Shown here piece after piece: positions 8,973-19,674 of a stretch of 37,211 nucleotides of DNA; position 1 is the stretch's first letter; every line of letters starts with the position of its first letter. The position numbers and the translations under genes are program-made. The DNA comes from Desulfurococcales archaeon (GTDB taxonomy: Archaea > Thermoproteota > Thermoprotei_A > Sulfolobales > AG1), in NCBI GenBank assembly GCA_015521765.1, contig WANO01000064.1, positions 1 to 37,211 on the forward strand, written 5' to 3'. The notes under the pieces were generated by a model. It did no database searches. It saw nothing but the letters and a program-made list of their open reading frames with translations, and was not told the DNA's origin.

Positions 8973-10193
8973 TTGGTGGCGTATTTGGTATCAATGAATA
9001 TAAGCAAGCTTATACTTATTTCATCAATATTAATACTATTTATAGTAGGCATATCAGTATTTTATATGTCCCAAACAAACATAAACCCTATACAGCAGGA
9101 AGGGAGAGCTGGGTACACCATAACTATAGTTTATGACGGGCAATCCATATCTCTTGATCTACCTTCAACACCCATAGTGATTATAGGAGGAGGTTCAACA
9201 TTCGTAAATCCACAGATGCAGGCCTGGGCGACTAAATTTAGAGATCTGTCTAAAGGGCTAGTTACCGTAAATTACCAGAGTATCGGTAGCGGTGCAGGAG
9301 TAGCTAAATGGAAAAGCCAAGCCCTTGATTTCGGCGCCTCGGATATTCCACTACCTAAAGACATATATAGTGAAATAAAGGGTACTGGTAGACAGTTTAT
9401 TCAAATCCCCATAGTTGCCGGAGCTATAGCCGTAATATATAATCTTCCTGAATGGGATGAAGCAAAATGCGGTAATCTAAGGCTTTCTGGAGAGGTCTTG
9501 GCTGATATATATCTAGGGAACATAATCAAATGGAACGATCCTAAAATAGTTAGCCTACAGGATAAGTGTGGCGACCTGCTACCAGACAGCCCTATTATAG
9601 GAATACATAGAAGCGATGGAAGTGGTACAACAGCAGCATTCACCTTATATCTAGCCTTGGTTAGCGATGAGTGGAAGAATAGTGTGGGGTGGGGATACAC
9701 TGTTGAGTGGCCTAGGGATCAGCTTGGCTATGGGCTAGGTGGTAAAGGTAATGAGGGAGTCACACAAAAGGTGGTATCTACACCATATTCTATAGGATAT
9801 GTAGAGTTAGCTTACGCGTTAAAGTCTAAATTGCCTGTTGCTGAACTGCTCAATAAAGCAGGCAACTTTGTACTGCCAAACGCAACAACCATAAGTGAGG
9901 CAGTTAAATATGCATCGAAAAAGTTCCCTGATCCAGCTGATGACTGGAGCATTATAGCTGATAAACTACTCTATCTCGAAGGTGAACTCTCATACCCGAT
10001 AGTAACATATGTATATCTAGTACTAGATCTAGACTATAATGACGATAATAAAAATAAAGCTATCAAGGCTTTCTTAACTTGGATCCTAACTGAGGGACAA
10101 AAAAGCGAGAATATTGTGGAAGGATATATAGCTCTACCTAAGGAGGCTCTCGACATAGCGTTAAAAGCCGTTGAAAAAATAGGCAGTAGCTGA
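8973..10193 (+). CDS. pstS: Phosphate ABC transporter substrate-binding protein PstS
   Basis: Signal peptide, IIGGGSTFVNPQMQAWATKF, SIGSGAGVAKW, ASDIPLPKD, HRSDGSGTTAAFTLYLA. True start is probably ATG 8994 (MNISK). Confidence 0.93.
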   Translation: MVAYLVSMNISKLILISSILILFIVGISVFYMSQTNINPIQQEGRAGYTITIVYDGQSISLDLPSTPIVIIGGGSTFVNPQMQAWATKFRDLSKGLVTVNYQSIGSGAGVAKWKSQALDFGASDIPLPKDIYSEIKGTGRQFIQIPIVAGAIAVIYNLPEWDEAKCGNLRLSGEVLADIYLGNIIKWNDPKIVSLQDKCGDLLPDSPIIGIHRSDGSGTTAAFTLYLALVSDEWKNSVGWGYTVEWPRDQLGYGLGGKGNEGVTQKVVSTPYSIGYVELAYALKSKLPVAELLNKAGNFVLPNATTISEAVKYASKKFPDPADDWSIIADKLLYLEGELSYPIVTYVYLVLDLDYNDDNKNKAIKAFLTWILTEGQKSENIVEGYIALPKEALDIALKAVEKIGSS

Positions 10194-10220
10194 ATACCCA
10201 AAATATTGTTGGGTGTGTAA

Positions 10221-11102
10221 ATGTCCAGATTGATAGAGCATCCGCTAGGAATCGTAATGCTTCTAGTTATTTCTATAATCTCTGTCATGATTATTTTCCT
10301 AATTATCCAGTCCATCCCGATTCTTCTCTACAGGGGCCTTGAGTTTCTGACAACATCGTCATGGAACCCCGTGAAAGAGGAGTATGGCATTTTATTTGCT
10401 CTAGGAGGAAGCGTTGTTGTCGGCTTGATATCTGTAGCTCTCGGAGCTGTATTGTCGATTTCTCTAGCTGTATTCGTAGCTGAAATCTCACCTGTAAGGT
10501 TGAGGAGTATATTTGTGACCTTAAACGATATTGGTGCGGCTGTACCCACAGTGATCTATGGGCTGTGGGGATTGATCTATTTAGCTCCCTTCCTATATGA
10601 CTATGTTATGGCTCCACTATCTACATTTTTATCCAACGTCCTAGGGGTCCCTTCGAGACCAGGGACCTCGATATTTACAGCATCTGTATTAATGGCTATA
10701 ATGATTGTTCCCTTCTCATCCGCAATTATTAGGGAGGGTCTCCTATCTATTCCAACACATCTTAGAGAAGCTATAATATCTATAGGGGCTACCAAATGGG
10801 AGCTCATATGGATCCAGGTAAAGATGGTGAAGAATTATATTATAGGAGGATTACTGATAGGATTCGGACGAGCCGTAGGGGAAACCGTTGCTGTAGCTAT
10901 GGTTGTTGGAAACGTTATTCAACCGGAGTTCTATAAGATCTTTCTTCCCGGCTACACGGTATCGAGCCTGATAGCGGATCAGTATCAGAATGCCGAGGCC
11001 TACACCTATATGGTTTCAGCACTTTTTGCTGCATCCCTTTTCATATTCATTGTCGGCTTGCTTGCCAATATGGTTGGCCTATCGATGGTGAGGAGAAAAT
11101 GA
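10221..11102 (+). CDS. pstC: Phosphate ABC transporter permease PstC
   Basis: Multi-TM; GLWGLIYLAP, EAIISIGATKWELIWIQV, GFGRAVGETVAVAMVVGN; overlaps pstA by 4 nt (ATGA). Confidence 0.93.
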   Translation: MSRLIEHPLGIVMLLVISIISVMIIFLIIQSIPILLYRGLEFLTTSSWNPVKEEYGILFALGGSVVVGLISVALGAVLSISLAVFVAEISPVRLRSIFVTLNDIGAAVPTVIYGLWGLIYLAPFLYDYVMAPLSTFLSNVLGVPSRPGTSIFTASVLMAIMIVPFSSAIIREGLLSIPTHLREAIISIGATKWELIWIQVKMVKNYIIGGLLIGFGRAVGETVAVAMVVGNVIQPEFYKIFLPGYTVSSLIADQYQNAEAYTYMVSALFAASLFIFIVGLLANMVGLSMVRRK

Positions 11103-11995
11103 TCGATTTAAGAGGTCTCAAATCGAAAGTTATGGTCGCCGCCATATCTATACTGGCAATCCTGCCCTTTATACCAATAGTTCATCTATTCTTTACTGTT
11201 GTTGTTAACGGTATCTATGCTATATCCCAAAACTTTCCAGGATTCTTCTATATGGAGAGAAGCATCCCTGGTAGTGGAGTTATAGGTGGTGTAGGCCCCT
11301 ATATTATTGGTACAGCTATCCTTGTGTCTATAGCAACGTTGATTGGGGTCCCGCTATCGATACTTATAGCTATATATGCGTCGGAGTTTATTCAAAGCAG
11401 ACTAACTAATGTCGGCGATGTTATTATAACCACACTGTTTGAGTTTCCAACAATCATTATTGGACTAATGACTTTTGCCTTGATATCTGTATTGAATGAT
11501 ATGATAAGGATATATCTACTCATTGATGTCGAGCTTCCCAAGTTCAGTGTGCTTTCAGGATCTATAGCACTAACTATAGTTATGTTGCCGTTTCTGTATG
11601 TTCAGATCAAGGAGTCATTGAGATCTATACCGATCAGCATAAGGGAGGCTGCATACTCGCTTGGGTTAAGCAGGATTAAGGCTAACTTCTATATCTTTCT
11701 GGTGTATGCTAGAGGCAGTATAGTTACCTCTATATTGATAGCGATATCAAAAATAATGGGTGAGACCGCCCCACTACTATTTACGGCTTTTGGAAGCGAT
11801 TTCTACACCATATCGGATCCTGGATTTCTCTTCAAGCCGATCGGCTCTCTTACCTTAGCTATATATAATCTAGGTCTATCACCATATGAGGAGTGGATCG
11901 CTACCGCGTGGGGTGCTGCATTTATATTGTTATTAATGGTACTCTCGCTATATATTATTGCTAGATATATAGCTAGGGGTGCTTATTTGAGATGA
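11099..11995 (+). CDS. pstA: Phosphate ABC transporter permease PstA
   Basis: Multi-[51 protein letters not shown]; overlaps pstB by 4 nt. Confidence 0.93.
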   Translation: MIDLRGLKSKVMVAAISILAILPFIPIVHLFFTVVVNGIYAISQNFPGFFYMERSIPGSGVIGGVGPYIIGTAILVSIATLIGVPLSILIAIYASEFIQSRLTNVGDVIITTLFEFPTIIIGLMTFALISVLNDMIRIYLLIDVELPKFSVLSGSIALTIVMLPFLYVQIKESLRSIPISIREAAYSLGLSRIKANFYIFLVYARGSIVTSILIAISKIMGETAPLLFTAFGSDFYTISDPGFLFKPIGSLTLAIYNLGLSPYEEWIATAWGAAFILLLMVLSLYIIARYIARGAYLR

Positions 11996-12738
11996 TCACG
12001 ATCAAAGATCTTAATGTATGGTATAGAGATAACAAGATCCTGGACAACATAAATCTAGATGTACCCAGAAACGTCATACTAACTATAATGGGTCCTTCAG
12101 GTAGCGGTAAATCCACGTTGCTGAGAGCGATCAATAGGCTGATCGAGATATATCCAGGTGTCAGGGTTGAAGGAGAGATATATGTTGATGGAGTCAATGT
12201 TTTTAAAGCTAGAACGGAGGATGTAAGAAGAAATATAGGTATGGTTTTCCAGATTCCTAACCCAATCCCTAATATGTCTATCTTCGATAATGTGGCTTTA
12301 GGGCCCAAGCTAAATAAGCTTGTTAAGAGTGAGAGCGAGCTTAGAGATATAGTTAAATGGGCTCTAGAGAAAGCTTATCTTTGGGATGAGGTTAAGAATA
12401 GATTGAAGGAGCCAGCAGCTAAATTGTCTGGAGGGCAGCAGCAGAGGCTATGTATAGCTAGAGCTTTAGCTATGAAACCTAAGGTTATATTGATGGATGA
12501 ACCGACTTCCAACCTCGATCCTGTAGCAACAAATAGGATTGAAGAGCTCATGGTTGAGCTAAAAAAGATAGTTACTGTTGTGCTGGTAACGCACAATCCT
12601 GCTCAGGCTGCCAGGGTTTCTGATTACGTTGCATTCCTCTATAAAGGTAGATTGGTTGAGGTGGGGTCATCGTCGCAGATATTCACATCTCCGAAAAACG
12701 AGCTAACCGAAAAATATATAACTGGTAGGATAGGGTGA
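11992..12738 (+). CDS. pstB: Phosphate ABC transporter ATP-binding protein PstB
   Basis: Walker [39 protein letters not shown], gene order. Confidence 0.96.
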   Translation: MITIKDLNVWYRDNKILDNINLDVPRNVILTIMGPSGSGKSTLLRAINRLIEIYPGVRVEGEIYVDGVNVFKARTEDVRRNIGMVFQIPNPIPNMSIFDNVALGPKLNKLVKSESELRDIVKWALEKAYLWDEVKNRLKEPAAKLSGGQQQRLCIARALAMKPKVILMDEPTSNLDPVATNRIEELMVELKKIVTVVLVTHNPAQAARVSDYVAFLYKGRLVEVGSSSQIFTSPKNELTEKYITGRIG

Positions 12739-12746
12739 TGAGCTAA

Positions 12747-13346
12747 ATGAGACCTATAGATAGAGAGTTTGAAAAGCTGAAATCTAAGCTTCTAGAGATA
12801 GCTAATCTATCGATCGAGCTTGTCGAGCTGGTCACTACAGAAATACCTCAAACAGATGTGTTGAGAGACAAGGTCGAGAAATCTATGAGCCTAAGAAGGA
12901 GCGTACATGAGCACTCTATAGAGATTATAGCTAGGTTCCAGCCTACAGCTTCAGATCTTAAGTTCCTCATAACAGCACTTGAAATCTCTTATGGCCTATA
13001 TAGGTTATCTAGATACGCATTTGATATAGCTACATTGTTTGGAATTATAGAGAGGGGTCTTGGTGTAAGATGTCCCCTTCCTATATCTTCATCGATTAAG
13101 TCAAATGTTCTTAAGATGGTTAAGCTGAGTGTTACTGCATATATGGAGAGAAAATATGATCTAGCTTCAGAGGTCGTTGAGATGGATGAAGATATCGATA
13201 ACGCCTTAAGGAGGAGTATAGATAGTGTTGTCGCTGGGAGAGGTGATATATGCACATTTATGGATCTAATAATGGCTATATATCTTGAAAGAATGGCAGA
13301 TCATTCAGTATATATAGCCAAAGATGCGATATTCATGAAGCAGTAA
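12747..13346 (+). CDS. phoU: Phosphate uptake regulator PhoU
   Basis: Helical PhoU pattern (VEMDEDIDNALRR, YLERMADHSVYIAKD) immediately after pstB. Confidence 0.85.
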   Translation: MRPIDREFEKLKSKLLEIANLSIELVELVTTEIPQTDVLRDKVEKSMSLRRSVHEHSIEIIARFQPTASDLKFLITALEISYGLYRLSRYAFDIATLFGIIERGLGVRCPLPISSSIKSNVLKMVKLSVTAYMERKYDLASEVVEMDEDIDNALRRSIDSVVAGRGDICTFMDLIMAIYLERMADHSVYIAKDAIFMKQ

Positions 13347-13353
13347 CTAAAAT

Positions 13354-13545
13354 TTATCGCCTACCTCTAGACATATATCTGTTTGTCCACGCAAGCTTTT
13401 TAGGATCCTTCTTCATCTTATAGTATTTAAAGCATTTACTTGAGCAGAACCATAGTACTGAACCATTGTTAAGAACATACATTATCCCTGTCCCACGCTC
13501 TATCTGTGAACCGCAGAATGTACATCTATTCTGTGTCATTGACAC
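13354..13545 (-). CDS. rpl24e: 50S ribosomal protein L24e
   Basis: CTFCGSQIERGTGIMYVLNNGSVLWFCSSKCFKYYKMKKDPKKLAWTNRY matches the L24e zinc-binding pattern. Confidence 0.95.
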   Translation of the reverse strand: MSMTQNRCTFCGSQIERGTGIMYVLNNGSVLWFCSSKCFKYYKMKKDPKKLAWTNRYMSRGRR

Positions 13546-13633
13546 TTGTCTTCACCTCCTATATTACTGAGTATTATAGGAATAATAAGACTTATTTTTA
13601 GCCTCAAATAAATATATCTACGTGTGAGAGGAT

Positions 13634-13879
13634 ATGAGCAATACTGAGGAAAGTGAGGTAAATATTGTTGAGGAGATAGGTTTTCCAGCTGAGGTTATAC
13701 AGATTATCGGTAGAACGGGCGTTACTGGTGAGATTACCCAGGTAAGGGTTAGGGTTCTTGAAGGAAGAGACAAAGGAAGAATCATAACGAGAAATGTGAA
13801 GGGACCTGTAAGGATAGGTGACATTGTTATTCTTAGAGAAACTGAGAGGGAGGCAAGAAAGCTGACTACAAGCAGGTAA
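13634..13879 (+). CDS. rps28e: 30S ribosomal protein S28e
   Basis: [58 protein letters not shown] is the S28e pattern. Confidence 0.95.
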   Translation: MSNTEESEVNIVEEIGFPAEVIQIIGRTGVTGEITQVRVRVLEGRDKGRIITRNVKGPVRIGDIVILRETEREARKLTTSR

Positions 13880-13955
13880 GGTGCCTAGTAAGACAGCTTT
13901 TTACTCCATGTACTATAAAATATAATATTAAATAGAACCTATTTTGTTGATATAG

Positions 13956-14192
13956 GTGATATTTTTGGCGAAGCTAAACGTTTATATAGTGGCTTATAAT
14001 GATAATTTCATTGAAGAGGTGAATAGGGAATTATCAAAGGTTACTGAAGTAGTTAAATACTACAGGAGTAAGATCGTCAAGAGTTTTCATTATTATGTAG
14101 TTAACACCAATGAACCCTCTCAAGTAGAGGAATTAGTTAAGGAATTGAAGGAGAGAGGCTATATTAGCTGGTTCAAAATTGAGAGAGCTTAA
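13956..14192 (+). CDS. Small conserved-looking protein of unknown function
   Basis: 78-aa ORF with GTG start, 11 nt upstream of ileS on the same strand; compact alpha/beta composition. Confidence 0.55.
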   Translation: MIFLAKLNVYIVAYNDNFIEEVNRELSKVTEVVKYYRSKIVKSFHYYVVNTNEPSQVEELVKELKERGYISWFKIERA

Positions 14193-14203
14193 GGTGTAAT
14201 CCT

Positions 14204-17200
14204 ATGAAGAGCCAATTCACTATAGGTTTGGGTAAAAACTATAATCCACATGATATAGAGGAGAAAGTAAAGGTATTCTGGGATGAGGAGAATATATATG
14301 GTTTAGTTAAGGAGAAGCTTAAGGGGAGGAAAAGATTCTACTTTCTCGATGGACCACCGTATCCTAGCTCACCTACATTCCATCCTGGGACTGGCTGGAA
14401 CAAGATAATTAAGGATTCTGTGCTTAGATATAAGAGACTATGTGGCTATGATGTTGTTGATACTCCTGGATACGATACCCATGGACTGCCTATAGAGGTT
14501 AAAATCGAGAAGGAGCTTGGAGTCAATACAAAGAAGGATATCAGCACTAAGCTTGGTATAGACCTGTTTATAGAGAGATGCAAGGATTTTGTTCTTAAAA
14601 ACGTTGATGCGTTAACTAGAGGGTTTAAGGATCTAGGAGTGATGATGGATTGGGAAAAGCCATATCTAACTCTACATAACAGCTATATCGAAAATTCATG
14701 GCAACTTATAAAGATGGCTGATGAGAAGGGGCTTCTAGATATCGATCTTAGAGTGGTGCATTGGTGCCCTAGATGTGAAACTGTGCTAGCGGACTATGAG
14801 GTGTCTCAGGAGTATAGGGAGATTACGGATCCCTCTATATATGTTAAGTTCCCTGTGGAAGGTGAGGATAAAACCTATATTGTTATTTGGACAACAACAC
14901 CGTGGACCATTCCGGCTAATACATTTGTTATGGCTAGAAGTGATGCCCCATATGTAAAGATAAGGTATCAGGACGAGTATCTAATTATGAGTGAGGTTTC
15001 AGCTAAGAGGTTGTTTAACGAAGATGAATATAGTGTTGTTGAGAGATACTTTGGTAAAGATCTTGAGGGTCTGAGGTATACGCATCCTCTCCATGATCTT
15101 GTTGACATACAGAAGAAACTGCATGAATTCCATAAAGTAGTGCTTGCGGACAAATACGTTAATCTAGAGGAGGGTACAGGTTTCGTTCACTCAGCTCCAG
15201 GACATGGTGCTGAGGACTTCGATGTAGCTAAAACAATTAATGCTCCTGTGTACTCGTTGATTGATGATGAGGGTAGATTCACTAGAGATGCAGGAAAATA
15301 CTTTGGGATGTACTTTAGAGAGGCTAATGATGAGATCATAAAGGATCTCGAATCCAGGGGCTATCTTCTTAGGAAGGGTAGAATAACCCATAGGTATCCT
15401 CTATGCTGGAGGTGCAAGACACCTCTACTGCTGAGGGCTACTAGGCAGTGGATTATTAGAGCATCTAGGCTTAGGGACCTCGCCGTGTCAGAGATCAATA
15501 AGGTTAATTGGATACCTAGATGGGCTCATGATAGGATAGCATCTGTAGTTGAGAATATGCAGGATTGGGTTATATCTAGACAGAGGTTCTGGGGTATTCC
15601 ACTACCTATATGGGTATGTAGCAGCTGTGGAAATAGAGTTGTTGTAGGAAAGGTTAGTGAGCTGGCTAACTATAGCCCCAATATATATCCGCCTAAGGAT
15701 CTTCATAGGCCCTGGATCGATCAGGTAGAGCTGAAATGCCCAAAATGTAATGGAACAATGAAGAGGGTGCCAGACGTTGCCGACGTATGGCTCGACTCGG
15801 GCGTTGCCTTCTATGCGTCTCTAGGTGATAATGGGCTAGATAAGTTCAATAAGCTGGAAAATGTTGACTTCATTGTTGAGGGCCACGATCAGACAAGAGG
15901 ATGGTTCTTCAGCTTGTTGAGAAGCGGCTTAATACTTGTTGGGAGGTCCCCATATAAAACTGTTTTGGTTCATGGGTTCGTCCTGGATGAGAAGGGCAGA
16001 GAAATGCATAAGTCTCTTGGAAACTTCGTTGAGGTAGCTGAGATAATTAGGAAGCATGGAAGAGATCCATTTAGACTATTTATGCTGTCGAGCACTGTTT
16101 GGGAGGATCTTAGATTCTCGGACAAGAAGATACAGGAGGCTAGGAGGATCCTTAATATTGTATGGAATGTGTATTCTTTCGCTAAGAGCTATATGGAGGT
16201 TGATAACTTCAAGTTTGATAGATCTAGTATCGATAAGTACAGCGGTATCCTACGTGTAGAGGATAGATGGATCTTATCGAGATTCTATAGCGTTCTTAAG
16301 AATGTTAGTGATAAGCTAGAGGGGTATAGAATACATGAGGCCGTTGATGAACTCGTTGACTTTATGGTTAACGATATATCGCATCTATATCTCAGAATTA
16401 TCAAGAGGAGGGTATGGATCGAGGAGAATACGGATGATAAGCTTGCTGTCTATACTGTATTATTCAAGATCCTTAGAGACTGGATTATAGCGTTCTCAAT
16501 TGTTGCTCCCCACATAAGCGAATATATATATCAAGGATTCGTTAGAAGTATAGATGGAAATAACCGTAGCAGCGTTAACCTAGAAAATTGGCCCAATATA
16601 GAGGAATACAGGAGATTCCATAATGATGAGCTTGAGAAGGCTGTTGATGTATTGAGGGATTTACATGAGGCTTTATTGTCGGCTAGAATGAAGGCCGGGA
16701 TCAAGGTGAGGAGACCTGTAGAGAAGTGTCTTGTGCTAACTAACAATGATCATATATCCAGCTCTATCAATACAGTTGGTAACCTGATAAAGGAGCTGGT
16801 TAACTGTAGCGAGGTAGTGGTTGATAACTTGAGTAATAAGGATAAATACATGTATAGGGATGTAGAGCCTGATCTGTCAAGGATCGGTAGAGAGTTCAAG
16901 GGCTTATCTAGCAAAATAGTTGATTTCGTTAAAAGTAATCAAGATCTAGTAATTAAAGAGCTAACTAGTAAGGGATACATTGAGTTCTCCGTAGATGGCC
17001 ATAAAGTAAAGATCACTAGAGACCATGTTAAGGTGCTAGAGAAGTTTAAGCCAGACTACGCTTTCGTTGAGAGGGACTGGGGATATGCGGGTATAACTCT
17101 GAAAGTTTCTGATGAGCTTCTGGCTTTAGGTATTGCTAGAGAGCTTGTTAGAAGGATTCAGGTTATGAGAAAGGAGCTGAATCTAGACCTGTTGGATGAG

Positions 17201-17398
17201 ATAAAAACAGCTATATATGTTGATGATCAGGATCTCGTGAACGTGATTATGAAAGTTAGGGATTATATAATGAATGAAACTAGATCTATAGAGTTGAATG
17301 TAACGAGCGGTAAAGAAGAGATCGGCAACATGGATCTAGTTAGGGAATGGGATATTGATGGCGCCTTATTCATAATAGGTATTGTAAAGGTAAGGTGA
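14204..17398 (+). CDS. ileS: Isoleucyl-tRNA synthetase
   Basis: FLDGPPYPSSPTFHPGTGWNKIIKDS, GYDTHGLPIEVKIEKELG, WTTTPWTIPANT, WVISRQRFWGIPLPIW, REMHKSLGNFVEV; 1064 aa. Confidence 0.97.
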   Translation: MKSQFTIGLGKNYNPHDIEEKVKVFWDEENIYGLVKEKLKGRKRFYFLDGPPYPSSPTFHPGTGWNKIIKDSVLRYKRLCGYDVVDTPGYDTHGLPIEVKIEKELGVNTKKDISTKLGIDLFIERCKDFVLKNVDALTRGFKDLGVMMDWEKPYLTLHNSYIENSWQLIKMADEKGLLDIDLRVVHWCPRCETVLADYEVSQEYREITDPSIYVKFPVEGEDKTYIVIWTTTPWTIPANTFVMARSDAPYVKIRYQDEYLIMSEVSAKRLFNEDEYSVVERYFGKDLEGLRYTHPLHDLVDIQKKLHEFHKVVLADKYVNLEEGTGFVHSAPGHGAEDFDVAKTINAPVYSLIDDEGRFTRDAGKYFGMYFREANDEIIKDLESRGYLLRKGRITHRYPLCWRCKTPLLLRATRQWIIRASRLRDLAVSEINKVNWIPRWAHDRIASVVENMQDWVISRQRFWGIPLPIWVCSSCGNRVVVGKVSELANYSPNIYPPKDLHRPWIDQVELKCPKCNGTMKRVPDVADVWLDSGVAFYASLGDNGLDKFNKLENVDFIVEGHDQTRGWFFSLLRSGLILVGRSPYKTVLVHGFVLDEKGREMHKSLGNFVEVAEIIRKHGRDPFRLFMLSSTVWEDLRFSDKKIQEARRILNIVWNVYSFAKSYMEVDNFKFDRSSIDKYSGILRVEDRWILSRFYSVLKNVSDKLEGYRIHEAVDELVDFMVNDISHLYLRIIKRRVWIEENTDDKLAVYTVLFKILRDWIIAFSIVAPHISEYIYQGFVRSIDGNNRSSVNLENWPNIEEYRRFHNDELEKAVDVLRDLHEALLSARMKAGIKVRRPVEKCLVLTNNDHISSSINTVGNLIKELVNCSEVVVDNLSNKDKYMYRDVEPDLSRIGREFKGLSSKIVDFVKSNQDLVIKELTSKGYIEFSVDGHKVKITRDHVKVLEKFKPDYAFVERDWGYAGITLKVSDELLALGIARELVRRIQVMRKELNLDLLDEIKTAIYVDDQDLVNVIMKVRDYIMNETRSIELNVTSGKEEIGNMDLVREWDIDGALFIIGIVKVR

Positions 17399-17472
17399 AG
17401 TAGAGCTTTATCCTTTTTAATCCTTATAAGTGATTCCTGAATCTATATTGAATCGGTAGTACAGGTGGGTAG

Positions 17473-18330
17473 ATGCGTTATCTATATTCAGATAATCATC
17501 TCCATTCAAACCCGATTAGAGGATCAGGAGTCGAGAGCATAGCTAGAAAACTAAAGAAATCAAACTTTTGGTTTGTTGCCCTAGTAGGTTTGCCTCCCAC
17601 AAGCTATGGTTTCTCATTGGATACGCAGGGCTTTAAAAAGGCTCTAGATATACTTGTGAAAGAGTGCAGTATTCTTAGATCTAGTGGCTTAAAGGTAAAG
17701 TGCCTTGGTGGATTCCATCCAGCGATCATAGATAAAATGGTTGAGAAGGGCAGGATGAGCATTGAAGAAGCGTTTAGGGAGTGTGAATCGATATTCAGGT
17801 TATCCTCTAGATACGTTAGGGATGGCTTGATCGATGGATTCGCCGAGATCGGCTGGCCCCACTACAGCACAAATCCACAGTATATTGTATTATCAGAACA
17901 TATTTCAGAGCTCTACCTGAATGAAGCTAAGGAGCTAGATGTGCCTGTCCATCTACATCTTGAAGATGGTGGATGGATAACGGCATACGATATATCATAT
18001 AAGATCAAGAGATACGGTCTAAATCCTCTAAAAATAATTATGCATCATAATAGACCTCGCACACTGAAGCATAGTGTAGATATGGGGATCATGTCGTCTG
18101 TCCCAGCTATATATGGTATCGTTCAGAGTATAGCTAGCTTGAATCCTAGATTCTTTGTTTTTGAAAGTGACTACCTGGATGATCCTAACAGACCTGGAAA
18201 GGTCATATATCCATGGGAGATCAAGCAAAATATCATGAAACTACATGAGCAGGACTCTATAGATGAGGAATTCATCTATATTACCCAAGTAGAAAATATA
18301 GTTAAAATATACGATATAGAGCCTCCATAA
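17473..18330 (+). CDS. TatD-like metal-dependent hydrolase (TIM barrel, archaeal variant)
   Basis: SDNHLHSNP, GFHPAIID, FAEIGWPHY, VHLHLEDGG, FVFESDYLDDP motifs in amidohydrolase/TatD order. Confidence 0.72.
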   Translation: MRYLYSDNHLHSNPIRGSGVESIARKLKKSNFWFVALVGLPPTSYGFSLDTQGFKKALDILVKECSILRSSGLKVKCLGGFHPAIIDKMVEKGRMSIEEAFRECESIFRLSSRYVRDGLIDGFAEIGWPHYSTNPQYIVLSEHISELYLNEAKELDVPVHLHLEDGGWITAYDISYKIKRYGLNPLKIIMHHNRPRTLKHSVDMGIMSSVPAIYGIVQSIASLNPRFFVFESDYLDDPNRPGKVIYPWEIKQNIMKLHEQDSIDEEFIYITQVENIVKIYDIEPP

Positions 18331-18346
18331 TCCAACTATAATGCAT

Positions 18347-19648
18347 CTACTGAGAAGATGAGGAAACTGCAGCCGTGGCCGAACCTGCAGCTATAGCAGA
18401 AAGTAGCGATGTATCGCCGCTTTTTCGTATTCTCGGAAATCTATCTGGAGACATCGCTAACAGTAGTTCTTCATCTATATTAGGTTTTCTGTCATTAACC
18501 ATGGAAGCAATTATATGCCCCGTCACTGGAGATAATGTTACACCTAGCCTACAATGGCCAGAAGCGATATAGATGTCCTCATATCCAGGTACCTTACCTA
18601 TAACTGGGAGGTTGTCTGGCGTACATGGTCTGAATCCCATACCATAATCTATTAATTCGACGCTATCCTCGTTAAACATTTTAATGTGCTTTGTAGCGAT
18701 CCTTATAAGGTTATTTACCCTGTCTTCTTCGATCCTTGTGTTGAAGCCTATAAGTTCAAAGTATCCCGTAAGCCTTATAACGTTATTTTTATGTATTGAT
18801 ACACCGATCCCATAGTCCTCCAATAGTGCAGGTTTATCTACTATTTTTTCCTTCATAGATCTATATAGCCTTACTATTCCTCTAGCTGGAAGTATATATG
18901 GATCATACCCAATAGCTCTACATATATCCCTGCTCCATGAGCCAGCCGCTATTATCAGTTTATCATAGGTTATCTTACCTAGCTTACCTGTAAAGATAGC
19001 GATCCTTTTATCGCTGGTTATCCTTATTCTTAAATCATCTACCGTTTGAAACTCTATACCCTGTTTCGAGATGTATTCATACAGATACCTATAGAGCTTA
19101 GCTGGATTAATAGCTATTTCATTATCGATGAGCACTGCTCCATCGAATCCTTTATATCCTATCTCCTCAATGTCTCTCTGATCGATAAGCCTGCCCCCAA
19201 CGAGTTTATGCATGTCTTCAGCATCTTTACTCTTCATGAATAAAGCTAAAACACCTTTGACCATGTCTAGATCTGCATTGCTTTCATTGATGAATTCATA
19301 ATACATATTTAGGCTTATTTCAGCGAGTCTTTTTCCCAATTCAGGATTTTTATTTATTGATCTATACGCTTTCAGGAACCATTTGAGGTTTTTAAATAGT
19401 TCACCTAATCCAACTCTAATAGGTGAGTTTCTAGCAGTAACGTATCTTGCTATATCAGATATACTTAGATCAGGTAATGGGGAAAACGATGGAGTTATTA
19501 ACCCTGCGTTATATATTGAGGCTTTATGTTTTTGATCTATAGATTTATCTATAATTCTGATCTTTAGACTACTATCTAGCTTATTGAGATAGTACGCTAT
19601 AAATAAACCAACTATCCCGCCACCGATTATCGCTATATTTCTGCTCAT
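18347..19648 (-). CDS. FAD-dependent oxidoreductase, DAO family
   Basis: IAIIGGGIVGLFIAYYLNK dinucleotide-binding motif; GMGFRPCTPDNLPVIGKVPGYEDIYIASGHCRLGVTLSPVTG C-terminal DAO motif. Confidence 0.9.
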   Translation of the reverse strand: MSRNIAIIGGGIVGLFIAYYLNKLDSSLKIRIIDKSIDQKHKASIYNAGLITPSFSPLPDLSISDIARYVTARNSPIRVGLGELFKNLKWFLKAYRSINKNPELGKRLAEISLNMYYEFINESNADLDMVKGVLALFMKSKDAEDMHKLVGGRLIDQRDIEEIGYKGFDGAVLIDNEIAINPAKLYRYLYEYISKQGIEFQTVDDLRIRITSDKRIAIFTGKLGKITYDKLIIAAGSWSRDICRAIGYDPYILPARGIVRLYRSMKEKIVDKPALLEDYGIGVSIHKNNVIRLTGYFELIGFNTRIEEDRVNNLIRIATKHIKMFNEDSVELIDYGMGFRPCTPDNLPVIGKVPGYEDIYIASGHCRLGVTLSPVTGHIIASMVNDRKPNIDEELLLAMSPDRFPRIRKSGDTSLLSAIAAGSATAAVSSSSQ

Positions 19649-19674
19649 GTTAAGCCCGATTAGGGATCTTAATA

